A stretch of 64,000 nucleotides of DNA from Glebionis coronaria. Taxonomy: Eukaryota; Streptophyta; Magnoliopsida; Asterales; Asteraceae. This document shows, in pieces, positions 45,239-57,070 of this stretch. Below the pieces are notes generated by a model. That model made no database searches. It was not told where the DNA came from and saw only the letters and a list, made by a program, of their open reading frames with translations. How positions within the stretch are numbered: position 1 is the stretch's first letter; every line of letters starts with the position of its first letter. The DNA lies in the NCBI GenBank assembly GCA_025667525.1, contig CM046878.1, positions 392,774,974 through 392,838,973 on the forward strand. Direction: 5' to 3'. A program made the position numbers and the translations under genes.

Positions 45239-47195
45239 AATAAATGAACGTCACGAAACATTTTCATAAAAAGCTTAAATTGGTAATTGTCGCGCTCTTG
45301 ACGTTTCTCCTTTCTAAGTCTCGATGGATAGGGCAAAGGTGGTGTGGGTTGAGGCATAGGAATAGCCTTTGGAATCTCGGGTTCCAAATGTGGTAATGGG
45401 TCAACCATAGGTGTGGCATGAGTGGTACTTCGTGGGATTGGGATATGGTCCTTTTCGACCACAACCTCGGGTTCTTCCTCAATTTCCTCCACCGTTGGAG
45501 CAATTGGTTGAGGAGTCGGTTCCTTAAGTGTCTTACCACTACGTGTGGTAATCACTTTCATTTCTCCCTTAGGGTTCGATATGGTGTTACTAGGAAGACT
45601 ACTCGAAGATGGTTTGCACATTATAGCCTCAAACATAGATGAAATTTTATCCTCAAACATAGATTGCCTCTTCTCGGCCTTAATCATCTCTTGTTTTATT
45701 TCATGTTGCCCTTGTTCCATTTTTTGTTGGTTTTGTTGTAACCTAGTTACATTCCCTTCCATTTTGTTTGTATGGATTTTAAGCTCATTTGCTAACTCGT
45801 TTTTCAATTCCTTCTTCAAGTCGTTCTTAAACTCGGATCTTAGGCTAATGATTTCTCTTTGAATGTTGTCAAACCTAGCATCATTTCCATTAGCGTATTC
45901 AGCAAATTCCTTTGGAAGATCTTTCAAAGTTTGCAAACCCTTGTTGTTGTTTTGAAAATCATTGTTTTGATTTTTGTTTGAAACTTGATTATTAGCCCCT
46001 TGATTCCCATAGTTTCCTTTGTAATTGTTTTTAAAACCAACTTGATTGTTTTGATAGTTTTTGTTAGCATTTTGATTGGGAGAAAAACCCGGTGGAGTCA
46101 ATTGATTGGAGCGGGTAACTTGACCGTTTTGGTTGTAAGTTCCCGTGGCCGTGTAGGCACTCGAAGTGTTACCACCGTTGGTAATGCACTCGGAGAAATC
46201 ATGCCCTCCACCACAATACATACATGAAACCTCAACCGCCTTAGCCGTAGCGGGAGCACTTTGTTCTCCAACTTTGAATTCAATTAAAAGTCCTTTAAGC
46301 TTATCAAAGATTTTGTTTTCCAAGTTCGCCTCAATTTGGCAAGCATCGATGGTATTGGACAAAGAAGGTGAAGCCGAAGACGAAGCCTTACAAACACTCG
46401 ATGTGTTACGAGGACTATACACCTTAGATCTATCTTAAATTATCAACAACGCTTCCTCAACCATTTTACAGAAAAGATTACCACCCGCGACGGCATTTAG
46501 ATAATCTCTTTCATAATCATTTAATCCATTGTAAAACGTGTCAATTTGATGCAAGTCGGAAAAACCGTGATGAGGACACTCATGTAACATTTATTTAAAC
46601 CTATTCCAAGCCGTTGAAAAACTCTCATTAAATTCTTGTGAAAATTTTGAAATCTCGTTTTTCAAATGCTAGTCTTAGAGGCGGGGAAAAATTGGTTCAC
46701 AAACTTAGAAACGAGATCCTTCCACGTCAATATAGAATTGGGCGGCTCTTTCTCTAACCAAATTTTAGCGGGCCTCGCTAAGGAATACGGAAAAAGCATC
46801 ATCTTAATCGAGTCATTAGCAACATCCTTAAATTTGCAAGTGGCGGTAAGACGATTGAATTGACGGATATGGTTGTGCGGGTAGTCCTTCTCATCACCAC
46901 GGAATTTGTTGTTTTGGATCATCGACAACAAACCCGTTTTCACTTCAAAATTCTCCGCAAGGATAGCGGGAATTACAATAGCCTCTCCATAACCCTCGGT
47001 GGGTGCTTGAAGTAACTCAATCATAGTACGATTCGCCATGATTGGTTCTTCTTCTACGATAGGTTCGTCAATAGGAGACTCCTCACTAGAAAGATTAGGA
47101 GTAGGTGTTGACTCCTTTCGGTTTTTTCGTTTACGTGCACGTCTTGCTTGATTACGAGTAAGCATAAACGTCACGTACAACGTGGGGATGAGCAA
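45235..47195 (-). pseudogene. F gag (broken)
   Basis: The N-terminal frame 47195-46662 (start likely the Met of MLTRNQARRARKRK) includes the Gag domain; one-base deletions at about 46667-46680 shift the frame. The second frame 46422-45235 has the variant knuckle CMYCGGGHDFSEC, an Asn-rich stretch and the same charged coiled-coil-like segment as in A. A stop near 46436 falls between the pieces. Confidence 0.87.
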
Positions 47196-47467
47196 AGAAG
47201 ATTCTTTTTGGTGTTATTAATTTTTCTAATTTTTTTGTGGTTTTTGATTGTTTTTACTTTTTTTGGATTTTTGTGATTGTATTAGGTAGATAAAAATCTA
47301 CAAATCTCCTCCTTAATCAAATCTCTTGATTAAAGAAGCCTCAAGGAATGAAAACGATCACGTGAAGTGAACGCCTTCGATGACTTTAGAATGTTGGTGG
47401 AACACCAAAACGTTCAAGAGGGTTTAATCAAATGAAACCAAGAAAATATATATGATACTTAGATAAT
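47196..47467 (-). other. F leader, gag-proximal part
   Basis: Noncoding leader, colinear with 8377-8630 of A, cut by D. ATAAT at 47463-47467 is the left target duplication of D. Confidence 0.75.
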
Positions 47468-47752
47468 TGTAGATTTGCTATTTAGGATCTGGTGGTCTAA
47501 CATGGTGGAATATGGTGGTAGAAGCCATTGTTGAAAGAGAGAGAGAGAAGAGAGGTTGAATGTGTGAAAGATGTAAATGTATTAAAAGTGAAATAAACAC
47601 AAGCAACACCCCTCCTTGGAAGCTAAGGAGGGGTATATATAGTCACACACACAACATAAACTATACAACGAACCTAGTCTAGTCTAAACGTGTGTGACTA
47701 TGATAACTAATGGGAATTCTTAAATGTCGTCACATAAAGTGAGTTTCCAACA
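47468..47752 (-). repeat. 3' LTR of element D
   Basis: Minus strand TGTTGGAAACTC...AGCAAATCTACA; contains a GA microsatellite (about 47538-47553) and TATATATAG near 47633. Confidence 0.9.
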
Positions 47753-50450
47753 ATCTTCCCCCATGGGACGACGTGTAGAATTCCTTACAATATTTTTCCT
47801 AACAAGTACATAATGATAAGAACAAGAGCTTTCATGAAGCGTCCAATGCTGATGAAGTCTTCTGAGGCCTTCGTCTTCAAAACGACTCATCTTTAACTTG
47901 TAGTAGAAATACTGTAACGGCACGAGGTAAGTAACCCATACACTTCTGGTTAAGGAGAAGCTTCTGAATTAGCTTCCCCCTAATTCATGTCACATAAACT
48001 TGATGTAGAAGCTTTTAAATAGCTTCCCCCTAAATCGACAATCCTCGTAAGCAACTTCAAAGCTTTCAAAAGCTTAAAATAATTAAGCGCACAACGTAAT
48101 CTAACTAGCAAATCCCATCATATAACATGATAACGTTGCTAAGAGGGATTGAAAGTTTGGGGCACACCAATTAGATCAACAACTTCTCTTCTCACGCTTG
48201 AATAATTCTTCTGAATTTTTCTTCCCCCTGAGAGTTCAAGTTATGCATATCAGAAAGAATCAAGACATTTCTTCCCCCACATAGTTGAAGAAAGTAAATC
48301 AATCCCAATTATGAAGCTCAAATACTGAAGTGGACACTTTATCCCAGTCATGAAGTTGACATCATAACACAGTGTCAATTAAGTCCCGGAAATGCACATA
48401 TCTTCTTCCGGAGATGCACCAGAGTCAATTAAGTCCCGGGAATGCATATAGGATAATGATGATGAATAATTGCAACAACCAAACAATTAAACATCGAATC
48501 AGTAGTGTACCGTTTAGAGATTGATAACGCCACGAGTTAAAACACTGATTTTCTCTGCGGCTATGACAAATGTCATCCCGGAATGTCTTCAAATCAAAAG
48601 AAGGTATGAAGTTCATCACGTGTACTCGTTGTGCGTTCGATGTGTCTTCTTCTTCCCCCTTGATGGTTTCGAAACTCGGAACCATCAATAAATCGTAAGC
48701 ACATAAACCTGAAAATCTCGAGAGAATAATAAATAAGCTTAATTATATTCGGTGAGAATCAGTTGTTGATCGAAAATCTCTTCTCATAAACTCTCCATCG
48801 CCACCTTTACCAACCCACGTGAAAGCAATTTGAAGTGACCACTGATAGAATGAACCAGATACATCAAACATGAAGCTGAATAAAAATCCTTCGATCTTGT
48901 GACTTAAGCTTGCACTATTGTTGAATGAAGAACGGTGGAGAAATCTCTAAGTACTCAATGCATCACTGAAGAAGTCTATAAGCACAACACCTCTTGAAAT
49001 TATCCACGTCGATGAAGCGCGTGACACTGAGTACAACAATGTAACCCCTTTAAGTGATAGTTATCTGAGTCATCAACCATCCACCCCGAAACCGGAAACC
49101 AGATAACCAAGTCTTCATTCTAATATGAAGCACGAGCAGGTTATCTTTGAGAGATAAAATAAGTTTACGCCTTCGAAAAAAAATCCGTCTTCAACGTCAC
49201 GTAATTAATACCCGATCAAACAAAATCTGTAGCCACGAAAAAATCGCCCAATTTTTCTTTGGTCTCATCTCAAATAAATTCTCGTCACATTTGTCTCGTC
49301 ACATTGTCACGTCACTTTGTCACATCATAAACCCAAATACAAAAAAAAATTATTAGTAAACTTACTAATAAATTTTATATAGCCGATTTCCTTTCATCAT
49401 CTAATATCATTCGAACTATAATGTTGGATTATATGCTCATTCCTTGTAACCAACATATAGGCATACAATATAGGCGAGTGAAGTAATATTCCAAATTTCA
49501 AACAAATTTAGTAATCAGCCCATCACCTATTATATGCACACCTATTATATGGACTGACCAACATGTATTAAAACATGTGTAAGAAATTCGTATGCCCCAT
49601 GACTAACAACTTGTTCGACCCACATAAGCAATAGCAATACCGGTCCATCATGTTGTTAGAATATAATATCACCACAACCCTAATCATTCTCTCATAACTT
49701 ACCCTAATCATAACTTATCAAGACCTCTGCCCCCTAACTTTTCTCCTTCATTAGTCGATAAAAGAAAAATCATCTCAAATCTAATCTCATCTCTTTTCTC
49801 AAATCTTCACATCATAAACAAAATCTGCCCCATCTCATACATCATCATCCGTGTACAGAGATCATACCTCAAAACGTAATCTCACAATCATTCACTGATA
49901 TATAAACTCAAACCACATAACAACTCGATCCGAAGTCAGATATACCATATCAAACGAACCATAAAAAATGTAGAATCAAGAAGAAAAAGTCTTCTAGATC
50001 TCTATATTGAGGTCTCGGGTAGGTGTATTGATTATGATTGCATGTGTTCTATTTGTGTAAAAACGAATCAAATACGAACTAAACATACTTGTTTAACTTC
50101 TGATTAATGATGATTCGAATATCAAAGGTGTTTTCACCTCACAAAGATTGATGATGATTTGTTTTGCTTATTTGTTTAGTGAATCGAAACAAGGAAAATA
50201 TTCTAACATGATTGTTGTACATATTTTCTTTAAATTCGAAAATCAAATGAGAGAAAATACTCTTGTCGGATCGATGAGGAGAGATGTTTAAACACTCACG
50301 ATCTTTAAAGATCTGTGGTATATGTGAACTAATCTGAGATCTATTTTTCGAGTCTTGATGTATAGAGGGAATTAGGTGACGATGGGTTAGGATAGTTATG
50401 GTGTTGTGGAGGTATAAGGTTGGCTGTTGAGTCGACTCAGTGAGTTAACT

Positions 50451-50480
50451 GAGTCAACTCGGTAATTACCGAGTTGACTC
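50451..50480. repeat. Perfect 30-base palindrome in element D
   Basis: GAGTCAACTCGGTAA followed directly by its reverse complement. It is the core of a cluster (50430-50485) of ten-base GAGTYRACTC-type units. Confidence 0.85.
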
Positions 50481-50675
50481 GGTTGCGATGGATTTGGTTT
50501 TGGTCACATTTTTGGTCCACTGGTTATATAGAAACAGTCTCAATGGTAAAAAATAAAACCCATTGTAATGTGAACTGTTTTCATCGCAATGTAAACTGTT
50601 TTTTCCATCGGAATGTTTTTGATTTCCATCGCAATGTTATCAAAATGAAGTCCATCGTAATGAGTCCTCTACACC

Positions 50676-50800
50676 CCATCGGAATGCGTTCCATCGGACC
50701 GTGTTCCATCGGAATGCGTTCCATCGCGATGCGTTCCATCGGAATGCGTTCCATCGGAATGCGTTCCATCGGAATGCACCGACTGTGTTCCATCGGAATA
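50676..50800. repeat. 15-bp minisatellite CCATCGGAATGCGTT
   Basis: Seven units in exact 15-bp register start at 50676, 50691, 50706, 50721, 50736, 50751 and 50766, with one more core at 50790 and looser copies upstream (50580-50665). As 15 is divisible by three, both strands stay open, which explains the ORFs seen here. Confidence 0.9.
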
Positions 50801-51336
50801 TTCGATCGCAATGTACAAACCAAAGGTTTTTGCGATCGCAATATTCCGATCTGAATGTTACCATCTCAATATCTGAAAACCTTATCCAAAAGTTGTACAT
50901 TTTTTCCGTTTTTCAAGGATCTTGTTTCTGGGTATGATTTTTCTGGCAAATCTGGGTTTCTGGGGTAAGATCTTCATCAACAGGAAAATAAAGAAACCCA
51001 TAAAAACTGTTAAAACCAAATATCAAATATTACATTTGATAATATCAGATATAAGTATAATATGAGATATGAAAAAATGAAACCATGAGACAAAATGATA
51101 AATTCGGATATGAGAATGATGATAACCATGTTGGACTGTATGTAACCAACTATTTTGGGACCAAGTTGCAATGAAAACTGATTTGAGACAAGAATAATAC
51201 GACTACCATGACAAAAAAAACAGACAAATTTTAGACAGAATTTAACCATTGTGACAAAAAAATCAATAAATCGAGACACAAAAAAATGTTTAGACCACCA
51301 AATCGAAACAAAAACATGATCCAAGGAATGAACCAA

Positions 51337-51349
51337 GGCTCTGATGCCA
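51337..51349 (-). promoter_or_regulatory. Primer binding site of element D
   Basis: Minus strand TGGCATCAGAGCC, initiator-Met type with one mismatch, two bases from the LTR. Confidence 0.8.
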
Positions 51350-51351
51350 AA

Positions 51352-51634
51352 TGTAGATTTGCTATTTAGGATCCGGTGGTCTAACATGGTGGAATATGGT
51401 GGTGGAAGCCATTGTTGAAAGAGAGAGAGAAGAGAGGTTGAATGTGTGAAATATGTAAATGTATTAAAAGTGAAATAAACAAAAGCAACACCACTCCTTG
51501 GAAGCTAAGGAGGGGTATATATAGTCATACACACAACATAAACTATACAATGAACCTAGTCTAGTCTAAACGTGTGTGACTATGATAACTAATGGGAATT
51601 CTTAAATGTCGTCAAATAAAGTGAGTTTCCAACA
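51352..51634 (-). repeat. 5' LTR of element D
   Basis: Direct repeat of 47468-47752; followed by ATAAT (51635-51639). Confidence 0.9.
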
Positions 51635-51639
51635 ATAAT

Positions 51640-52040
51640 ACTTTGGTTGGCAAACCCTCGTACAAGCAAGCAGGGAAACGAGGCGGCGCGAAGCACTTAA
51701 GATCCTTTTTCCTTAGGGTATATTTTATAATACCCGCCTTATACCCACCTTATAGTTTGTGTTTTTCAAAATTAAGCTTCATGAAAGTATTTATCTATTT
51801 TGCCTTTTCTTTCTTGTTTGAGATTCGAATACAATGATTTAGTAATGACCTCCCAATCAAGGTTGTGTTTTCACACTTTTGGAGTACTTGTGAATTTACT
51901 TTTCTACCTATACAATATAGTAATAGTATTCACAAAAAACGAAAAACCGATAATACGTATTAGTAGAGTGCTACTAATACAATTAGCCATTATGGCTATA
52001 TAAAAAGAACAATTGTCCAAATCAAAACACAACACGCCTG
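51640..52040 (-). other. F leader, LTR-proximal part, with conserved hairpin
   Basis: Colinear with 8643-9074 of A. Holds the hairpin GTATTAGTAG-AGTG-CTACTAATAC at 51957-51980, the counterpart of 8992-9015. No supported ORF. Confidence 0.75.
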
Positions 52041-52055
52041 CCCGGAAGCGGCGCC
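52041..52055 (-). promoter_or_regulatory. Primer binding site of F (decayed tRNA-Asp type)
   Basis: Minus strand TGGCGCCGCTTCCGGG, with two mismatches to plant tRNA-Asp, one shared with A, five bases from the LTR. Confidence 0.8.
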
Positions 52056-52060
52056 AAAAA

Positions 52061-55000
52061 TGATGTAGTGGTTTTACACACCTTTAGGAAAAGGAGGTAA
52101 ATAGGGCAAGTATTAAGTGTCGGTTTAGGAAAACCAAGCACTAATGACCAATGAAGTTCAAGTTCGTTTCCCAAGGAGGCAAGTGTGTTGTGCTAAGAAA
52201 TGATTAATGGTTTGTGATTATATTGATGAGAAACGAAAAGAAGAAAAGAGATTAGAAGAGAATGACGGTTACGATTATGAATTAAACTAAGACGAATAGT
52301 CGTGTACGTAAAACCGTAAAAAGTGACAAAATTAAAAATTTACCCTAAAAATTCCTAGAAAATTGAAATAAATCCTAAAAAATGTAATTAGAGTTTACAA
52401 AAAATCAAAAATCACTCAAACCTTTTATTTAATTAAATAACAATTTTTAATGCTAATTAAAGCCCAAAAATTAAATTAATTAATAAAAAGCCCAAAATGA
52501 GATTTTTTAACTTGTATACCTCTAAAATGACTTAACTAAATTTAAAAATATTTTTTAAAATTTTAAAATTAATTAAAACTATTGAAAAAATAATAATAAT
52601 AATAATAAAATAAAACTATTTAAAAACAATTAAAAACTATTAGAACTTAAAATAATTCTAAAAATTAATCTAATGACAACAAAAATATTCTAAAAATTGA
52701 AAAATTCCTAACTTAATGTATTTGATCAAAGAAAAATGAAAAACTTTGAAAAATCTAAATTTTAATTTTTAATAATAAAATAATAATAAAATATTAATAA
52801 AAATCCAAAATTTATAATAAATTCTAAAAAGTTGCAAGCTAGTTTATTTTAACCTAAATAGCACAGAAATGAAGTTAAAATTACAAAAACACCCCTATTG
52901 GGCCTTGAAATGGGCTGAAAGTCCAAACAGTCCCTTAATGGGCTCAAATTGGCCCAATAACAAAAATGTTGTCCAAATAAGCCCAAAATCTCCTATTTGA
53001 CTTAAAATTTGATTTTAAGAACAAAACTCTGAAGGCCCAAAAGCTGAAAATGTGTTTAAGCTAGCTTATTTCAAAGCAGCTTATTCTTAATGGGCTTTTT
53101 GGCCCATTAAGCTATAAGCTGATGCCATAAGCTCAAATTTGACACACAATCTTCTTTTGAGTTACTCAAGAGATCTGTAAAAAGAAAATTGGAAAAAGCA
53201 CAAGAAATAAGCCTTAAATAAGCCAAGACTCTCTTCACAAAACGACAAAATAGTCGTTTTTGAGTTCTAGACCACCTCAAGTGCTGATTCAACTTTCAAA
53301 AGCTTTTAAATGACTTAACTAAGCAAAATAATCAAAAAAATTTCAAATAAGCACAAGCAATAAGCCAGAATAAGCAGATAAGCACTTGTTTAAAAGTCAA
53401 CTTAATGAGTTTTCTAGTAAAAAGTCAAAGTCAAAGTCTAATAAGCTCTAGATCAAATAAATAGGTCAAATGAGGAAGATCTATCACAAAAAATAAGTTG
53501 TTGCAAGTCTGGATAAGCCAAAATGGCTTATGAATAAGCTGTTTGAAGATTTACACTAGCAGGGGCTAGTTTTGGAGGTTGAGTAGTGGGAAAAGTTTCC
53601 AATGCTTGACCAATTTGACTTTTTGTCTTTTGTGACTTTTTTGTGGATTCAAGTTACAAACAAGGCACCCTTGTGATCAGTGGATCACAAGGAGTCAAGA
53701 ACAACAAAATATCACACTTCCAATCAGCCAAATGATACAGTTAATTCAATTAAGCACCAGATCAGACAGAGACTTAAACAATAAGCAGTTTACACTCAAT
53801 AAGCAGTTTTAGCAAAAATCAGCCAACCAAATTGCACCAAAAGCATACACAAGCTATAATAAATTCAAATGAACAAATTTTAACAGGTTTCATGCATTGG
53901 TTCAAGGTCTAGGTCAAGATTCAAGCACAAAAAAGTTACTGATGAACTAAGAACATGTAGTTATGAACACTTCCTGATATACTTGACCACATAGCCAAAT
54001 TCAAACACTTAAATCTTCTTAACATGTTATGTTGAATATGATTTATCACTTTTTATCCTAAGTCTAGGACTAGAACTAGGTGTGTACCAAATCACAGTCC
54101 AAAATATCAACAAATCAAGATTTTATAAGCATATGATTGATTCATGTGTTCAAAAGCATACAACTTGCAGATTATCACTCTATTACACTTCTTAAACAAG
54201 AACTAGTACCATACAACAACAAACACTTACCCAATAACACAATGACTTCAATATGCAGTTGACCCAAACACCCCTTTATATTTTTAAATCAAGATTTTCA
54301 AATCAAAAGTTGGATTTAGGTTAGCACATGCATACATAAGCATCAAAACATCAAACTTAAACAGAAACAACAAGATTTGGAGCCCAAGATCAACACATAC
54401 ACAAGCAGAACTCAAATATCACAAATATCAAAATTTTTGACAAATTTTGAGATTAAGGGTTCAAACCTCATGGATGTACATCCACACCCACGTATGTTTG
54501 AGCTGATGTGCCTAGCAAAACAAGGCACAAGCTTCTAATATCAGGCTGCTAAGATTGAACAAAGTTAAAAGCAAAAATATAAAACAGAAAGGTGACAAAA
54601 CTTGATTGATGCAACTCTTGTACCTTACTCTTTGGTTATCTCCAAGTTATAAGCCTCACAACACCTTGATAACTCTTTATCAGGGTGCTATGATCCACTT
54701 ATAGCCCAAAAATTCCAAAGGTGTACCAAGAACTTAGCAAAATATCAAGATTTAGGAAAATATGCAATTTCTTGCACACTAATTGAAAACACGTTTTAAG
54801 ATTCAAATTTAGCAAACATATAACAATATCAAGCAGTAAATAAGATTGGCACTTGGGTTTTCTTCAAAGATTCAAACACACTTCATTAAACATGAAAATG
54901 GGATTTCCAAAACTTGAACAAAGGAAAAACCAAGAGCAGCTGAAATGAAAAGATTAAGTGCCTTTATATAGGCTACAAGGGTTCTAGAAATGCAAGAAAA

Positions 55001-56163
55001 ACATAAAACCCTAATGTTTAAAGTCCGTGAAATTCCCTTGAGAGTTTTGGATTTTTTTTCTCGATCATGTGACTGAATTTGGAAGTTTGTTGAGGTGTCA
55101 AGCATGTGGAAGTGATCGAAGGCTCACAAGGAGCTTAAGTTTGAAGCTACAATCTTGAACGTTGGATGGCTGGCAAGTTTTGGCTTTCCCAAAACCGTGT
55201 ATGAGGGTTTATCATGTGACCAAGGTGATGATGTGGCATGGGTTTTCAAAGTTGGGATGTGTTTAGGGACACCTTAATCTTAATTCTGGAGGTTTTGGTG
55301 GTTTAATTATAAGCCATTAACAAATGCACAATTCTTGTTCATACATGAATAGTAGCATGTTTAATCTGTTTTTGGGTATGATTAAGTTTAAAAACTTGTT
55401 TAGGCGCCAAGAATAAACTAATCAGTTAAGATTAGTTTATTAAACTGAGTGGGATGTGAGGTGGATGAATGGGGTGTTCTGATTGGTTGATGGGGGTTAG
55501 TGGGATACATGTAGAATGGTGGTTGGTCTAGGTTTCTTTCATTGTCTGCCAAGTTTAGCCCTTAATCTTTCACACTCCTTTCACTTGTAATTTATTAAGC
55601 CAAATCCGGATTCCCTTTGTATTGAAAGTTTCTTTTTTCAGACTTTTGCCCCAAATACTTTTCCAAAGTATTTTCAGGGGTATTTCTTGCCATTTATTGA
55701 TTCTTGAAGGGTTGTTTTGGGATTTTCTTCAAAGATGATGGTCTTGACTTTTTGGAGGACTAATATTGACAAGTCATGATTGTTGAGGGACCATTCTTGC
55801 TAATTCTTCAAAGTGGAGGGCCCTTTTTGTAAATTTGACAAACTTTTAGGACCAAACTTGTAATTATGAATATACAAGGGTTTAAAGTGTTAATTCTTCA
55901 ATATTGGAGGACGCTTCTTGCATAATCTTCAAATCTTCAAGGGTTTTTCTTGGAAAATCTTCATTAGGGCTTGGTTCATTGTGCGGTTTCGTTTCCCGTG
56001 TTCGTGTTTGCATGTTTCTTGTGATCTTTTGTAATTTTCTCAATATCCGTACTTAAAATACACAAGTAACAAACACAAGCATATACTTGGCATTTTTGAT
56101 GATATTTAATGCATTTGAAGCCCATTTTGGACGATGAGACTATGTATAAAAGTAGTCTCATCA
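52061..56163 (-). repeat. 5' LTR of element F (4103 bp)
   Basis: Uninterrupted LTR matching 25162-27464 plus 37889-39617. It includes an AAT microsatellite near 52587 absent from the other copy and a strong hairpin at 53078-53120. Short ORFs inside are LTR sequence without domains. Confidence 0.93.
53078..53120. repeat. Long-stem hairpin in the LTR of F
   Basis: Inner stem CTTAATGGGC/GCCCATTAAG with loop TTTTTG and outer stem AGCTTAT/ATAAGCT, separated only by T against CT. The other LTR copy (26151-26193) keeps the inner stem and has one mismatch in the outer stem. Confidence 0.75.
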
Positions 56164-57070
56164 AAATGCAGAGATCATAATGGAGCATACTATATTATGT
56201 GAGAATCAGGTATATGCTCTATGTTTCAGGGGAGGTTAGGTCACAACTTTAGGATTCAGGGTATCCTTAGGATACTCATATATGATTCTAGATCATATCC
56301 ACTGGTGAGTAAGGGTTTGGGACAATGAAGACTTGCTGCAAATCTTGTTGGAGTTCTGAAACCTTAAGGCACTGTAATATGTACTCACAATTCTTGATTG
56401 AGCAGCTTGCTGCCTAATCTAAGACTTTTGAGTGCATATTTCCTAGACCAATTAACCATAGAAAGGAAATGGTAGGGATGAAGTCTGGGGTATGCTTATT
56501 TTCATGGGTTGACCAGGTGCAGGATTGCTTATGTGTTAACTTTTTCTGTTTGGGACTTTGCTGAATGGAGGACTCTTGAGATTCTATGTATCTGGCTTGT
56601 GTATACAAGTGTGTGCATTAGAGTAGAGCTGTTTTGCATTGATCTATTCAGGTTAAGTCTAATACCCTTAGGAAAGTTTCCCCTGCTTTAATTTTTGATA
56701 CTCCTGCTAGTATAACTTTCCCCTGCTTTGCAAGACATTCCCCTGTTTGACCGTTGACCGACAATAATGTTGCCCTGTTTATAGCCGTTGGGCCTGCTAG
56801 CTAACTTTTTGGTTAGGGAATATTTTATTACTTTCAAAAGATATTTAAGGCTCTTCCTTCGCTGATTTGTAACCATTTTATTATTATTTCAAATAAGTTA
56901 CTTTCTTAACAAGATTTATTTCTGATCTTTTTGCAAATTGATAATTTGGTCCAATCACAGTCCTTCAGTTCACATATATAAATTCAGTTCCCTTAACCAG
57001 CAGGCCTAACTCACTTAGTCGATCATATCCCACTACTTTTTCTAAAATATAAACCTTTAAACTCTTCAAA
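56164..57070 (+). other. H noncoding segment between RNase H and the extra ORF
   Basis: Resumes element H after F. No supported ORF. Four CCCCTGCT-type motifs lie at 56678-56750. Confidence 0.7.

Larger units (their letters stand above)
47753..51336 (-). other. Interior of element D, noncoding
   Basis: No recognisable coding region. Recurrent CTTCCCCC strings (47753, 47970, 48030, 48220, 48270, 48650 regions) read GGGGGAAG in element sense. A 30-base palindrome lies at 50451-50480 and a 15-bp minisatellite at 50676-50800. Confidence 0.75.
47468..51634 (-). mobile_element. Element D: non-autonomous copia-type element without coding capacity
   Basis: LTRs 47468-47752 (285 bp) and 51352-51634 (283 bp), near-perfect initiator-Met primer site (51337-51349, minus strand TGGCATCAGAGCC, one mismatch), polypurine tract after 47752 (minus strand ATGGGGGAAGAT) and perfect duplication ATAAT (47463-47467, 51635-51639). 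The 3.6-kb interior has no gag or pol. LTRs differ at about nine sites by eye. It sits in the leader of F. Confidence 0.88.
25162..56163 (-). mobile_element. Element F: Athila-like Ty3 element with pol, host to E and D
   Basis: Minus-strand element with LTRs 25162-39617 (interrupted by E) and 52061-56163, a tRNA-Asp-type primer site, gag, protease, RT, RNase H and integrase. After subtracting E and D it is about 16 kb. LTR ends (TGATGTAG...CTCATCA in plus view), leader and 3' noncoding region are those of the A lineage. All enzyme frames are broken. It is inserted in H with duplication CAATG/AAATG. Confidence 0.9.

Noticed and set aside
50474..50854. Repeat-rich protein with RNAFH or MERIP repeats
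   Set aside because: Both strands are open only because the minisatellite period is 15 bp; no start context or domain.
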